From: Cytophagales bacterium | Lineage (GTDB): Bacteria > Bacteroidota > Bacteroidia > Cytophagales > Thermoflexibacteraceae | Length of the DNA: 64,000 bases | Direction of reading: 5' to 3' | Assembly (NCBI GenBank): GCA_004294445.1 | Contig: REAZ01000020.1 | Span: 1-64,000 of the forward strand | Shown here: positions 9,414 through 18,039 of the stretch, in pieces | Numbering within the stretch: the first letter of the stretch is position 1 | Layout: every line of letters begins with the position of its first letter | The notes under the pieces: generated by a model | What the model was told of the DNA's origin: nothing | Database searches by the model: none | The model's input: the letters and a program-made list of their open reading frames with translations, nothing else | Position numbers and translations under genes: made by a program

Positions 9414-10772
9414 TTATTTTGGCACACTGTAGTTTTTGCTGGCATCGTCCAACATAAGTACCCAGTCATGCCCATAGCCCGAACTTGGCGGAGAGAATCT
9501 CTTCTTGCCTTTGTTATCCAATTTTTCCAAAAATTTGACCTCTCCATTGCGTGGGTTAAACCAATATGCATTAAGGTGATTTCCAGTTATTTTGCCCAGA
9601 TTTACCATAAATGGTTTGCCCGTACTGGCATAGACAAAGGCATAGTCATTGCCTCTGGTGGCTTGGATTCGCTCCCCTACGTATAAGTTGTTTTCCTCCA
9701 CCAAAGATTGGTCAGGGATGCGGTCAAGCAGGGGGCGTGCCTCCAAAAGTTGGCGTACAAACTTCATTTGGTTAGCGGCGGGCAGCTCCATCGCTTCCTG
9801 CCAATAAATGTGTGGGTTATTCACAGCCTCGTGATAAGGAGAGTAGAACTGCCAAATATCATGGCAGCCGTAAGTATGCCCGAAAGCACCTGCAAAAAGG
9901 TCTAAATAGGCATATCGTCTTACATCATACGAGTTAGAAGTTCCAAATTCTTTCGCATTAAAACAAACAGGGTGGTCTTCATAAATAGGCTCTGAGTCCA
10001 TCACAGGCTTTGTTGGCATTTTTTGATAGCCCCTTGAAATATAGTCATATACTGGCTTATCTCTGCAATGCCCAGTTTGGAACATATTAAAATCTAACCA
10101 CTCGTCTGTGTGGAACCATTCTGCGGAACTTTCCTCGTTGGGCTGTGGGTGAAAGCTAATCATTGCGTTTTCAGAACCTCCAATAGCTTCCTCAATGCCT
10201 GCCGCCATTGCCCGCCAAACTTCTATATCGGTTTGATTGCGTGGGTTGCGGTCGCCACCTAAAATCCAAACTATATTTTTTCGGTCTTTGTAGCGGTTGC
10301 CTATCCACTTCCCATAGATTTTGGCATTGTCTTTTGTAAATATTTCAGGTCCCTTTCCCCATCCTGCTTTGAATAGTTTATCGCCCCAAGTAGGCAAAAG
10401 CCCTATCACCAGCCCATACTGATTCGCTTTATCTATAATGTAATCAACGTGTTGGAAATATTTTTCTATAGGTTTGGTGGGGTCATCAAATGCCAAAGGT
10501 ACATCGCCGTAGGGGTTGGGTGCGTGCAAGCCATCAAACTCTGCCAAAACTACCGACTGAATGACAGTATAGCCTTGCTCTGCGCGTCTTTTCAGATAGT
10601 ATTCTGCTTGCTCGCGGTTCAGACGATGAAATAACTCCCAAGCGGTGTCGCCCAACCAGAAAAACGGCTTGCCATCTCTTAGGATAAAACGCTTGTTTTC
10701 ACTCACTCTGAATTGGGCAAGGGAGGCAAAATAGAGGCTCAAAAAACAAATTGATAAAAGTATTTTTTTCAT
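9414..10772 (-). CDS. DUF4038 / GH140-like glycoside hydrolase
   Basis: Secreted protein of 452 residues with signal peptide (MKKILLSICFLSLYFASLAQ). The N-terminal segment RFILRDGKPFFWLGDTAWEL and the following RAEQGYTVIQSVVLAEFDG are typical of the DUF4038 apiosidase-like TIM barrel (GH140). The last 90 residues, with a DYAFVYASTGKPF segment and WFNPRNGE, match the collagen-binding-like C-terminal domain commonly attached to it. It probably removes a terminal sugar such as apiose from plant or algal polysaccharide; the substrate is inferred from the family only. Confidence 0.85.
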   Translation of the reverse strand: MKKILLSICFLSLYFASLAQFRVSENKRFILRDGKPFFWLGDTAWELFHRLNREQAEYYLKRRAEQGYTVIQSVVLAEFDGLHAPNPYGDVPLAFDDPTKPIEKYFQHVDYIIDKANQYGLVIGLLPTWGDKLFKAGWGKGPEIFTKDNAKIYGKWIGNRYKDRKNIVWILGGDRNPRNQTDIEVWRAMAAGIEEAIGGSENAMISFHPQPNEESSAEWFHTDEWLDFNMFQTGHCRDKPVYDYISRGYQKMPTKPVMDSEPIYEDHPVCFNAKEFGTSNSYDVRRYAYLDLFAGAFGHTYGCHDIWQFYSPYHEAVNNPHIYWQEAMELPAANQMKFVRQLLEARPLLDRIPDQSLVEENNLYVGERIQATRGNDYAFVYASTGKPFMVNLGKITGNHLNAYWFNPRNGEVKFLEKLDNKGKKRFSPPSSGYGHDWVLMLDDASKNYSVPK

Positions 10773-10903
10773 ATTTTTTAATCATTTTTATCGTGTAAAA
10801 TATTGTCTTGAATAGATGTATTTACAAAAAAGTCTTTACTAGAAATCATTACATCTTGCTTAGATAATTGATATTCAAGAATAAACCGTTCTTTGAAAAA
10901 CAT

Positions 10904-10985
10904 ACGGTCTGACCGAAGGTCTGCACCGTACAGACCTTCGGTCAGACGGTACAGGAACGAATATTACGGTACAGGAACGAATATT
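10904..10985. repeat. Palindrome plus tandem 20-bp repeat
   Basis: Inverted repeat with perfect 17-base arms at 10907-10923 (GTCTGACCGAAGGTCTG) and 10931-10947, separated by 7 bases. It runs into two perfect tandem copies of ACGGTACAGGAACGAATATT at 10946-10965 and 10966-10985. The sequence GGTCTGCACCGTA at 10918-10930 is also found in the palindromic repeat at 52469-52481. The rest of the 10773-11022 gap shows nothing else recognisable. Confidence 0.85.
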
Positions 10986-11022
10986 TATTGAAACCCAATT
11001 ATCTAAGAGCATAAAATACCAT

Positions 11023-12012
11023 CTAATCGAACTGGAGGACAAGCGTACCTAAACTCAGTCCTGCTCCCGAACCTATGAGTAGGATGTTTTTATTTTCAAT
11101 GTGCTGATGGCTGTTATAAAAATGCTCCAACCCTAATGGAATGGAGGCAGAAATACAATTTCCGTACATAGCTAAAGTTTCAATGACTTTTTCAGGATTT
11201 AAGGAAAAGTGGTTTATAAAATACTCACTCCCAAATTTACTTGTCTGATGAGGTATAATCTTATCAAACTCATCGATTTTGTGCCGAACATTCTCCTCTA
11301 TATTTTTAACAAAGCTGTCTAAATGCTTTATAGTCAGCCGAATGAGGCTTTTGCCGTCCATCTTAAAATAATAGCCTGTATCTGTTGGGTCGCTTGTGAT
11401 GCCTCTGTTCATCACCCCGCCTATGGGCAGATTTGCCAACATTGCACCCGAAGGATAATTCACAAAATTTGCATACTGCGGTGTATATCCCCCTTTTTCA
11501 GTCGATTCTAAAATGATTGCTACGGCAGCATCTCCAAATAAGCCAAAAACTTTTTCGTCATCAGGAGTCAGTAATTTAGAGGATACCTCTGAGCATACAA
11601 TCGCTATCCGCTTGTAACGCCTTGCCGCCAAATAGACATGGGCAATATCTAAGGCATTTAAGAAACTCAAACAAGTAGAATCTACATCAAGGCAGGGAAA
11701 ATTAATTTTATCGTCAGCTATTTTTGATTTGATAATGACGGAATTGTGCGGCGTAGGGTAATCAAAAGAAGCCCCAGAAAATATAAGCAAGTCAATTTCT
11801 GAAACACTCATTTTTGCCTTGCTCAAGGCACTTTGCAAGACTGCTGCTCCCATCGAGCATACTGATTCTTGCCCCGAAATATGGTGGCGAAATTGCACGC
11901 CCGTATTTTTTTCAATCCTTCCTATCCTTCCCTTTGCAATTTGGTCTAAGGTTTCTGACTTGATTTGTTGCTTTGGAAGATATTTTTCAATCGCTCTGAT
12001 GCTAATTTTCAT
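11023..12012 (-). CDS. 3-oxoacyl-ACP synthase III-like enzyme (KAS III fold)
   Basis: Condensing enzyme of 329 residues, normal length for FabH-like proteins. The catalytic triad is visible: Cys114 in DVDSTCLSFLNAL, His in IIPHQTSKFG near residue 253, and Asn in MYGNCISASIPLG near 285; a GSGAGLSLG glycine loop is near the C terminus. It is the last gene of an operon whose upstream neighbour overlaps it by 4 bases (ATGA). It is probably a pathway-specific rather than the housekeeping FabH, because of the adenylating enzyme and SDR next to it; this is inference from context. Confidence 0.88.
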   Translation of the reverse strand: MKISIRAIEKYLPKQQIKSETLDQIAKGRIGRIEKNTGVQFRHHISGQESVCSMGAAVLQSALSKAKMSVSEIDLLIFSGASFDYPTPHNSVIIKSKIADDKINFPCLDVDSTCLSFLNALDIAHVYLAARRYKRIAIVCSEVSSKLLTPDDEKVFGLFGDAAVAIILESTEKGGYTPQYANFVNYPSGAMLANLPIGGVMNRGITSDPTDTGYYFKMDGKSLIRLTIKHLDSFVKNIEENVRHKIDEFDKIIPHQTSKFGSEYFINHFSLNPEKVIETLAMYGNCISASIPLGLEHFYNSHQHIENKNILLIGSGAGLSLGTLVLQFD

Positions 12013-13292
12013 ATATCCCGTTTAATTTTTCTTAATTTATTTCCTTGAATGGTGTTTAGCTTGCTTTTAAACTCAAGCGTTGTGCCTAAAATTCCTTGCT
12101 CCCTAAGCAGGTTATTTAGTGCATATTCAAACGCCTGCCTTGCTTGTTCCCATTCAGTTTCTTCGGTTTCAAGGCAAACTTCCAACTTGTTTTTGCCTAC
12201 CTGAGCAATCGTATATTTTTGAAAAGCGTTGGTTGCTATGGCAATCCTTCGAGCAATTAAATCGGGAAAAACTTTTTTATTGTCCAACAGAAGTACATCA
12301 TCATCTCGCCCAATAATTTTTTCTATGGCTAATAATTTTGACCCGCAAGCACACTCCGTTTTTCGTAGTTGCAAAATATCATTCAACTTATAATTGACCA
12401 TTGGCTGGCTCTGCCTTGAAAAATCCGTAATAATAGGATAAAACTTATCTTCATCAATCCATTCTTTGTCGAAGCGTATAAAATCTTCGTTTAGGTGCAT
12501 AGTTCCATATTCGCAACTTACCCCTAAAAACCCTTCCGTACATTGGTAAACCTCTGTTATTGGCACTCCAAAAACACTTTCTATACATTCTTTATCCTGC
12601 TGGTGCAAAACCTCTGCAAAAGAAATAAGTTGAATAGGGCAAATTGAAACAAATTTTTTACGTTTTGCATCTGCTATGTCCATAAGAATAGACGGTTGGG
12701 CAGCTAATATGTCAGGTGAATAATCGCTGAGTTCTTCGAGAAGCCCCGAAATAGGTTTGAAAATATCAAAATACCTAAATTCGAATAGGTTAGACGCTAC
12801 AGATGCGTACAAATTACTATTTGCCCGAAGAAAAAAAGCAACTTTCTGCTTTTTGAAAAACTTGGGCTTCATCACCCTCGCCATCACCAAAGCCACCCAC
12901 CATGCTCTTTCATTTTCCGAAACCAAAAACAAAGCTCGTTTTCCGCTTGTCCCAGTTGATAAGCCAACTGTTATTCCATTTATTTTATTTTTAAAATCTC
13001 TTGAAACTTCGGCTTCCAAAGCCAGTTTCATAGCCACATCTATTGAAATCTGACAAGTATTTATGGAATCAAATGCCTCCATAAATTCCGTTTTGGTGAT
13101 TTGAGGAACTGCCTGCCAATCAAATTGACCGTTTAGCATGAATGCCCGATAAAACTTAGATTTAGTGAGTATTTTTTTTGCAAAAACATTCATTCGCTTT
13201 TTCTGAAAATCATCAATCGCTTTCCTTGAGCGAAATTTTGGCAAAAGCAATATTTGAAGCCAATATATCAATATTTTTAATTTAAATCTCAT
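12009..13292 (-). CDS. Adenylate-forming enzyme, PaaK / F390-synthetase-related
   Basis: Protein of 427 residues of the CoA ligase/F390 synthetase superfamily. The P-loop-like A3 motif is GLSTGTSGKRALFLVS around residues 107-122, and later segments EVYQCTEGFLG and KIIGRDDDVLLLDNKKVFP resemble the A5 to A8 motifs of PaaK-like enzymes. It would activate a carboxylic acid as acyl-adenylate. An in-frame TTG lies at 13298; I chose the ATG at 13292. It overlaps the upstream hydrolase by 11 bases and the downstream KAS III by 4, so these proteins are translationally coupled. The substrate is unknown. Confidence 0.85.
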   Translation of the reverse strand: MRFKLKILIYWLQILLLPKFRSRKAIDDFQKKRMNVFAKKILTKSKFYRAFMLNGQFDWQAVPQITKTEFMEAFDSINTCQISIDVAMKLALEAEVSRDFKNKINGITVGLSTGTSGKRALFLVSENERAWWVALVMARVMKPKFFKKQKVAFFLRANSNLYASVASNLFEFRYFDIFKPISGLLEELSDYSPDILAAQPSILMDIADAKRKKFVSICPIQLISFAEVLHQQDKECIESVFGVPITEVYQCTEGFLGVSCEYGTMHLNEDFIRFDKEWIDEDKFYPIITDFSRQSQPMVNYKLNDILQLRKTECACGSKLLAIEKIIGRDDDVLLLDNKKVFPDLIARRIAIATNAFQKYTIAQVGKNKLEVCLETEETEWEQARQAFEYALNNLLREQGILGTTLEFKSKLNTIQGNKLRKIKRDI

Positions 13293-14106
13293 TGGCAATG
13301 TAATTTAGCGTTTTGGCACAATGCGTAAATAAGATAGAAAACTCTGCATGAGCCGTTTCAAATGCCCTAATTTTATTTTGAGTTTCGATAAAATCACCCC
13401 ACGAATCAAAAAATAATTTTACGATTTTACTTGGCAAAATACCTTGCTGATAGGTTTCGTAACTCCAAGAAGCGTCAGTAGCGTATAAAATGGCTTGTTT
13501 TTCATCTTTGTACAAAAAACCTAACATTCCTTTGGCGTGTCCGTCCAGTGAAATCAATTTGAAAGAGGAATGATTGAATACATCAAATTCGGTGATGCCT
13601 GCATCATTGACAAAAATATTTTTTGCAAAATCTTCCAGCAACACTACTCTATTTTCAAAATCATCGGGGAGTAATTTATGCAAAATTCCTTTGCTCACAG
13701 CCCTCACGCCTTTCGATGTCATTACTTCATGGTAGGCAAGTTTGCTGCAAATAATTTTAGCATTAGGAAAATCTTTTAAGCCCGCAATATGGTCGGCGTG
13801 AAAGTGTGAAATAATGACATACTGAATTTCATCAGCGTTGATGCCCTCATTGCCTAATAAGGCTTTAGCAGTTTGATGCGGCTTCAAATGCAAAGGGGTA
13901 GCCCACCTGTAGAATCTTTCTGGAAAACTGCTTGTTGCTTTATCAAATTCCTTGGTATAACCCGTATCAAAAAGTATATTGCCGAACTCAGGTAGGTAAA
14001 TTAAAGCCCAAACTGCATAGAATTTGGATACTCCTTTTCCGTTCAAAGGATTGACAATCTTTTCGTGTGCTTCACAATAGCCAGAGGCAAAAAAGCGTAT
14101 ATTCAT
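13282..14106 (-). CDS. Metallo-beta-lactamase-fold hydrolase
   Basis: Protein of 274 residues. The metal-binding HxHxDH motif is present as ISHFHADHIAG near residue 108, with further ligands in FKLISLDGHAKGMLG and LYATDASWSYE. There is no signal peptide, so it acts in the cytoplasm. I chose the ATG at 14106 because it makes a 4-base ATGA overlap with the upstream SDR gene; an earlier start at 14124 is possible. Lactonase or thioesterase activity is common in this fold, and either would fit an acyl pathway, but the substrate cannot be told. Confidence 0.85.
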   Translation of the reverse strand: MNIRFFASGYCEAHEKIVNPLNGKGVSKFYAVWALIYLPEFGNILFDTGYTKEFDKATSSFPERFYRWATPLHLKPHQTAKALLGNEGINADEIQYVIISHFHADHIAGLKDFPNAKIICSKLAYHEVMTSKGVRAVSKGILHKLLPDDFENRVVLLEDFAKNIFVNDAGITEFDVFNHSSFKLISLDGHAKGMLGFLYKDEKQAILYATDASWSYETYQQGILPSKIVKLFFDSWGDFIETQNKIRAFETAHAEFSILFTHCAKTLNYIANEI

Positions 14107-15107
14107 TGTTGAGTTTTGTACCATTTTATGTATTCATTGATGCCTTCATACGTTTTCATTACGGGGCGGTAGCTAAGTTTGGAAGTGGCTTTTGCAATAG
14201 CTAAAGTAAAATGATTCGCAAGCACGCCAACGCCGTAGCGGGTGAGTGGAGGCTCTTTTTTTTCTTGGAATAAATAGGCTTTCAACTCCAAAATAGTAGC
14301 GGCAAACATGGCAATTTGTTTTGGCACTCGCTCAGAAGGGGGCGTTAAACCCAATTCGGTCAGGGTATAATTTAATACTTCCCAAAAATTTACCTCGTCA
14401 TCATCTGTGATGTTATAAGCCTCGCCGTAAGCATCTGCGGGGGCATTGATACTGCAAATTATTGCCTCAATCACGTTGCGGACGCAAGTCATGTCGCACC
14501 TATTTTTGCCATCTCCAACAATTTTTAACTTCCCTTTATGATATGCCTCTAACACTCTGGGAACAATAACGGTATCTTCAGCACCAATGATGGCACGCGG
14601 TCTTAAAGCAATGGTTTGAATACCTTTGTTATTTGCCCTCAATACTAAATTCTCTGCCAACAATTTCGTTTTTGCATAATTATTCACCATTTTTTTTGGC
14701 AATTCCTCATTTTCGCTTACCTTAAATCTGTCGGCGTAATTGAAATAAATGCTTGGCGTTGAGATGAAAATGAATTTGCTCACCCTATTTTTGATACTTG
14801 CGTTTAGCAAAGTTTCTGTCGCTACGTAGTTTGATTGGTAAAATAATTTGTACGCACCAAAAGGTGCTGACAAAGCCGCACAATGAATGACTATATCGAT
14901 ATTTTGCGTGAGAGATTGGCAAAAAGAATCATGGCACAAGTCGCCCGCCACAAACTCCACCTGATGGGCTGCAAACTCTTCTGCTCTATTGGCTCGCCGC
15001 GATGTACCGATGACTTGGTAATCATCAAAATTTTGTGCTAAGAATTTAGCGGTACGCCCGCCCAAAAAACCCGCCGCTCCAGTTACCAAAATTCGTTTTT
15101 TCATCAT
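14103..15107 (-). CDS. Extended short-chain dehydrogenase (3-beta-HSD/OleD-like)
   Basis: NAD(P)-dependent enzyme of 334 residues. The Rossmann motif GAAGFLGG is at the N terminus (residues about 10-17), the active-site Tyr and Lys are in NNYAKTKLL near residue 148, and the RPRAIIGAEDTVIVPRVLEA segment is typical of the 3-beta-hydroxysteroid dehydrogenase and OleD branch. It starts 3 bases after the stop of the GNAT-like gene and overlaps the hydrolase gene by 4 bases. Together with KAS III and an adenylating enzyme it recalls, but does not equal, the OleA/OleC/OleD head-to-head condensation pathway. Confidence 0.88.
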   Translation of the reverse strand: MMKKRILVTGAAGFLGGRTAKFLAQNFDDYQVIGTSRRANRAEEFAAHQVEFVAGDLCHDSFCQSLTQNIDIVIHCAALSAPFGAYKLFYQSNYVATETLLNASIKNRVSKFIFISTPSIYFNYADRFKVSENEELPKKMVNNYAKTKLLAENLVLRANNKGIQTIALRPRAIIGAEDTVIVPRVLEAYHKGKLKIVGDGKNRCDMTCVRNVIEAIICSINAPADAYGEAYNITDDDEVNFWEVLNYTLTELGLTPPSERVPKQIAMFAATILELKAYLFQEKKEPPLTRYGVGVLANHFTLAIAKATSKLSYRPVMKTYEGINEYIKWYKTQQ

Positions 15108-15110
15108 TGT

Positions 15111-16229
15111 CTAAAGTTCATATTTATCGAGCAGTGGGACACCTATTTTATTGGAAATAAATTGGAGGACAGACCATGTAAACCTTCGTTTGAACGACAA
15201 ATGTTTTGCATACACTACAGAATACTCGATTGCGGGAATGCCCCCTCTGAACCTTTTAAATTTGGAAGCCCCCGAACTCAGGTTCAATAGCTTTTTGGTA
15301 TTAAACTTATGAATGACGGCTAATCTTGCTGCATGAATATACAAACCATCTTCTTGCGGTGCGGCGGTGTCGTAGCCGAGCAATGGCGAAGTGATGGTGT
15401 CCTCAATGATAAATAAGCCAGAAAAGGCTTTTAAAACGCCCGAATTGTCTTTAAACCCTTGAAAATGTATGATATTTTCATCATAGCAAGTATGAAAATA
15501 TTGATTGGTAAATTGTGGATTATGCTTGGAATATTTTTCCAAATACAATTTGTTGTAGAGCAAAAGTGCTTGGTCGAGGTAGTCTTTCATTTCTTCGTGT
15601 TTCAAATAAATAAGTTGCTGGGCTTTTATCATTTTATTGTCCAGTTTATTGTTCCTCCTTTTTAGCCACTCCTCTTCCGTACTATCAAAAATATACACTT
15701 GCCTACTTCCAATTTTCTGATACCCTAATGTTTCAAAATTTTCCAATAAATGTTGGTGCTGATATACATTTAAAGACCTAAAAATGATGGTATGCTCAGG
15801 ATATTCCGATTTAATAAATTCGGTAATTGCTTTTATTTGCGAACCGTCCCATTCGGGATAGGGGTTGGTAGAAAGCAAAAAATTATTTACGTGAATGTTC
15901 TTATCTATCTGTCCGTACTTAAGCCATTTATCAATGAGCCTAATAAGGAGCAAGAGCGGTAACTGAATCCATCTTTTGTCTATTTTCCGTAATAACTCCT
16001 CTTTGGAATAGCGCACGTAAGCCGTATGAGGGGAGCAAACAAATGAGTTTTCCATTTCAAAATCATTGATAGTTACAGGAAAAAACAAATCATCGGCAAC
16101 TTTTAATAGTTTAAATTTTGTAAAAACATTGGCGATAGCTTTTTTCGAACTATTTAGCGAAAATAATTTAGCAAAAGATTTTAACTGACCGTCTGCCAAC
16201 TCTTCCCAATTTATCCATCTAATTTTCAT
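15111..16229 (-). CDS. GNAT/FemAB-like protein of unknown substrate
   Basis: Protein of 372 residues without signal peptide or membrane helix. The central part contains EHTIIFRSLNVYQHQHLLEN followed by FETLGYQKIGSRQVYIFD, which reads like the first half of a GNAT-type fold. The C-terminal half (FSGLFIIEDTITSPLLGYD, then HAARLAVIHKFNTKKLLNLS) reads like the second acyl-transfer half seen in FemAB/BioF2-like double-GNAT proteins. No exact family is recognised. It overlaps the upstream ATP-grasp gene by 11 bases. Amide or ester bond formation in the same pathway is inference. Confidence 0.6.
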   Translation of the reverse strand: MKIRWINWEELADGQLKSFAKLFSLNSSKKAIANVFTKFKLLKVADDLFFPVTINDFEMENSFVCSPHTAYVRYSKEELLRKIDKRWIQLPLLLLIRLIDKWLKYGQIDKNIHVNNFLLSTNPYPEWDGSQIKAITEFIKSEYPEHTIIFRSLNVYQHQHLLENFETLGYQKIGSRQVYIFDSTEEEWLKRRNNKLDNKMIKAQQLIYLKHEEMKDYLDQALLLYNKLYLEKYSKHNPQFTNQYFHTCYDENIIHFQGFKDNSGVLKAFSGLFIIEDTITSPLLGYDTAAPQEDGLYIHAARLAVIHKFNTKKLLNLSSGASKFKRFRGGIPAIEYSVVYAKHLSFKRRFTWSVLQFISNKIGVPLLDKYEL

Positions 16230-17328
16230 ATCCGTTCCATTCTATATTGCGTGTTGTTGCCCCTAACCAGCTTGTTTTTTGAGTAAATTTGAGATAGGCA
16301 ACCTCAATTAAACTTATGAGTTGAAGGAAAAATGGAGCTAAATCGTTCCATTTGAAAATGATGTCTTTGGACTGCCATACTCGCTTTTTAGCAAAAGAAT
16401 GCAGGTGCAGAATTGCCATTGCATACTTAATAGAAAATTCCTGCTTGTCTGTATGTATGTATGTGTTGCTGCCCAAAAAAGCATCTGCCAAATCTTTGTT
16501 TATCAAATGCCCACCGCTCGTGCCTCTTGGGTTACATTCTATAAAGTAGGGCGTTCCGTCCTTGCTCAAAATGACATCAAAAGATAATTGACCTGTATAG
16601 TTAAGTTTACTACCTGCTGTTTTTACGTACTCAAAAATAACATCATTTGCCACAGGCTCAAAAAAAACGCCCGCACCTTTTCCTGCCCTATAAAGAGGTT
16701 GATAGGCGGCATAAGCCTTTAGCTTTCCGTTGTCCCAAATAGAATAAACACAGATTTCCTTGCCCGCAATAAATTCTTGGGCAACCCAACGGTGCTTGTC
16801 TGTTTCTTTAAAATATTGGCGGTTTATCTTTTTCCTGATGATGACCGAAGAGGCAAACCTCGAATAAATTGGCTTAAATACATAGCTTTCGCTACGCCCC
16901 CAATCATCAAAGTCAGTGAGAAGAATAGTTTTAGGAACAGGAAACCCGCATCTATTCGCACTTGCAAATGTATATTTATTGTGGAGATGAAGCATTAATC
17001 CTAAATCAGTAGTCCACACTTTGCAGGCAAAACGGTCTTTGTTTTGGGATACAAAAATAGCCTCCTCGCAGGTAGGGATAAAATGAGTTACATTTTCCAA
17101 GCGGATAATCTCCTGAATTTTTAAAACAAATAGTTCGTTTTGAAATCTTGGCGAAGGAACAAAATAATATTTGCACACACTATTAGACCATCTTGCTATG
17201 GTGAGGTGCAAACAATCAATCATAATGACTCGATGCCCCATAGCTTTAAAACTTCTGGCAAGTTCTAAGGCTATGGGCGCTCTTGCCCCGCTTATCATAA
17301 TCGTTTGCTGTTTATTGTTTATTTGCAT
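16219..17328 (-). CDS. ATP-grasp domain ligase
   Basis: Protein of 369 residues. It opens with a Rossmann-like pre-ATP-grasp segment (TIMISGARAPIALELARSF), has an ATP-binding YVFKPIYSRFASSV segment near residue 150, EFIAGKEICVYSIWDNGKL near 200, and the metal-binding core with DVILSKDGTPYFIECNPR (Glu-Cys-Asn-Pro-Arg) near 262-279. It would join a carboxylate to an amine or thiol with ATP. The start at 17328 (ATG) is preferred to an in-frame TTG at 17340. It overlaps the upstream 150-residue gene by 17 bases, showing coupling inside the operon. Confidence 0.85.
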   Translation of the reverse strand: MQINNKQQTIMISGARAPIALELARSFKAMGHRVIMIDCLHLTIARWSNSVCKYYFVPSPRFQNELFVLKIQEIIRLENVTHFIPTCEEAIFVSQNKDRFACKVWTTDLGLMLHLHNKYTFASANRCGFPVPKTILLTDFDDWGRSESYVFKPIYSRFASSVIIRKKINRQYFKETDKHRWVAQEFIAGKEICVYSIWDNGKLKAYAAYQPLYRAGKGAGVFFEPVANDVIFEYVKTAGSKLNYTGQLSFDVILSKDGTPYFIECNPRGTSGGHLINKDLADAFLGSNTYIHTDKQEFSIKYAMAILHLHSFAKKRVWQSKDIIFKWNDLAPFFLQLISLIEVAYLKFTQKTSWLGATTRNIEWNGYEN

Positions 17329-17764
17329 ACTCAAATACAAGTCTTATATTCTTGTTCTGCTTTGGGCGTTGGGGTAGCCGCCAAGCGAAAGTGTGATACG
17401 CCTTTTTTTCAACAAAACCCGAAGGAATACAAAAAATACGAATTGTATCTACTTTTGCATCTTCCAAAAATCCTAATAGCCTATAAATAATTTCTGCAAG
17501 TTCTAATTCTTTACTTTTGAATAAGTAAGCCTCGATAATTTGTCCAAAAGTTACCTTATTTTTGCTTTGGACTTGGCTCAAAATAGGCGAAAAAGAAAGC
17601 CCTATTTCGTTTTTTTCTTCATCGTAGCCCGCCCCTATTTTCCACTCGATTTCTGTCGCCTCCACAGGCAAGACACAAGAAAGTTGTGTGAGAATTTTAC
17701 TCTGTTTTTCGAGAGTTTGCCTCTCAAAAATAGCTTCTAAAAGTTCTATAATTCGTTTTTCCAT
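17312..17764 (-). CDS. Unknown 150-residue protein, first gene of the operon
   Basis: Soluble, slightly acidic protein of 150 residues (MEKRIIELLEAIFERQTLEK at the start). It has no Cys cluster, no signal peptide and no motif I know. It is the first gene after a promoter-like palindrome and overlaps the ATP-grasp gene, so it is probably coregulated with the pathway. It might be a small accessory or carrier-like protein, but there is no DSL phosphopantetheine site to support a carrier role. Confidence 0.6.
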   Translation of the reverse strand: MEKRIIELLEAIFERQTLEKQSKILTQLSCVLPVEATEIEWKIGAGYDEEKNEIGLSFSPILSQVQSKNKVTFGQIIEAYLFKSKELELAEIIYRLLGFLEDAKVDTIRIFCIPSGFVEKKAYHTFAWRLPQRPKQNKNIRLVFEYANKQ

Positions 17765-17771
17765 CTTCTAA

Positions 17772-17789
17772 TAACTTTGTGCAAAGTTA
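17772..17789 (-). promoter_or_regulatory. Palindromic -7 box before the seven-gene operon
   Basis: The sequence TAACTTTGTGCAAAGTTA is an inverted repeat with 8-base arms and a 2-base centre, and each arm equals a TAnnTTTG -7 box on one strand. The minus-strand copy (17789 to 17782) is 17 bases upstream of the ATG at 17764. The symmetry suggests either back-to-back promoters or an operator covering the promoter. Confidence 0.5.
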
Positions 17790-17948
17790 GCAAAAATGTT
17801 TGCTTTAGCCTTTTAAAATAGTTTTTGGGGTTTTATCAATATCCTTTATCTTGCTGTTGGAAGGAGTATTGCATTTCACACCGCTTGAATGGCTCAACTA
17901 TAAATGTCGGGTTGCTGTGGTCAATTCATTATTCGACTCAAATGTAAT

Positions 17949-17987
17949 AAAAAAATGAGCCGAGTAACTATTTTATTCGGCTCATTT
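17949..17987 (-). terminator. Terminator of the gapN-like gene
   Basis: Stem arms 17953-17963 (AAATGAGCCGA) and 17977-17987, followed on the minus strand by a run of T opposite 17949-17955. It lies about 50 bases after the gene's stop at 18040. Confidence 0.8.
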
Positions 17988-18039
17988 AGAAATTTTGTAG
18001 GGAAAAACTAAGAAAATATAGCCTAAGTTAATGACTACT

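Noticed and set aside
11023-12012. Housekeeping fabH
   Set aside because: Sequence is KAS III-like, but the operon context with adenylating enzyme, SDR and ATP-grasp and absence of plsX/fab genes favours a pathway-specific enzyme.
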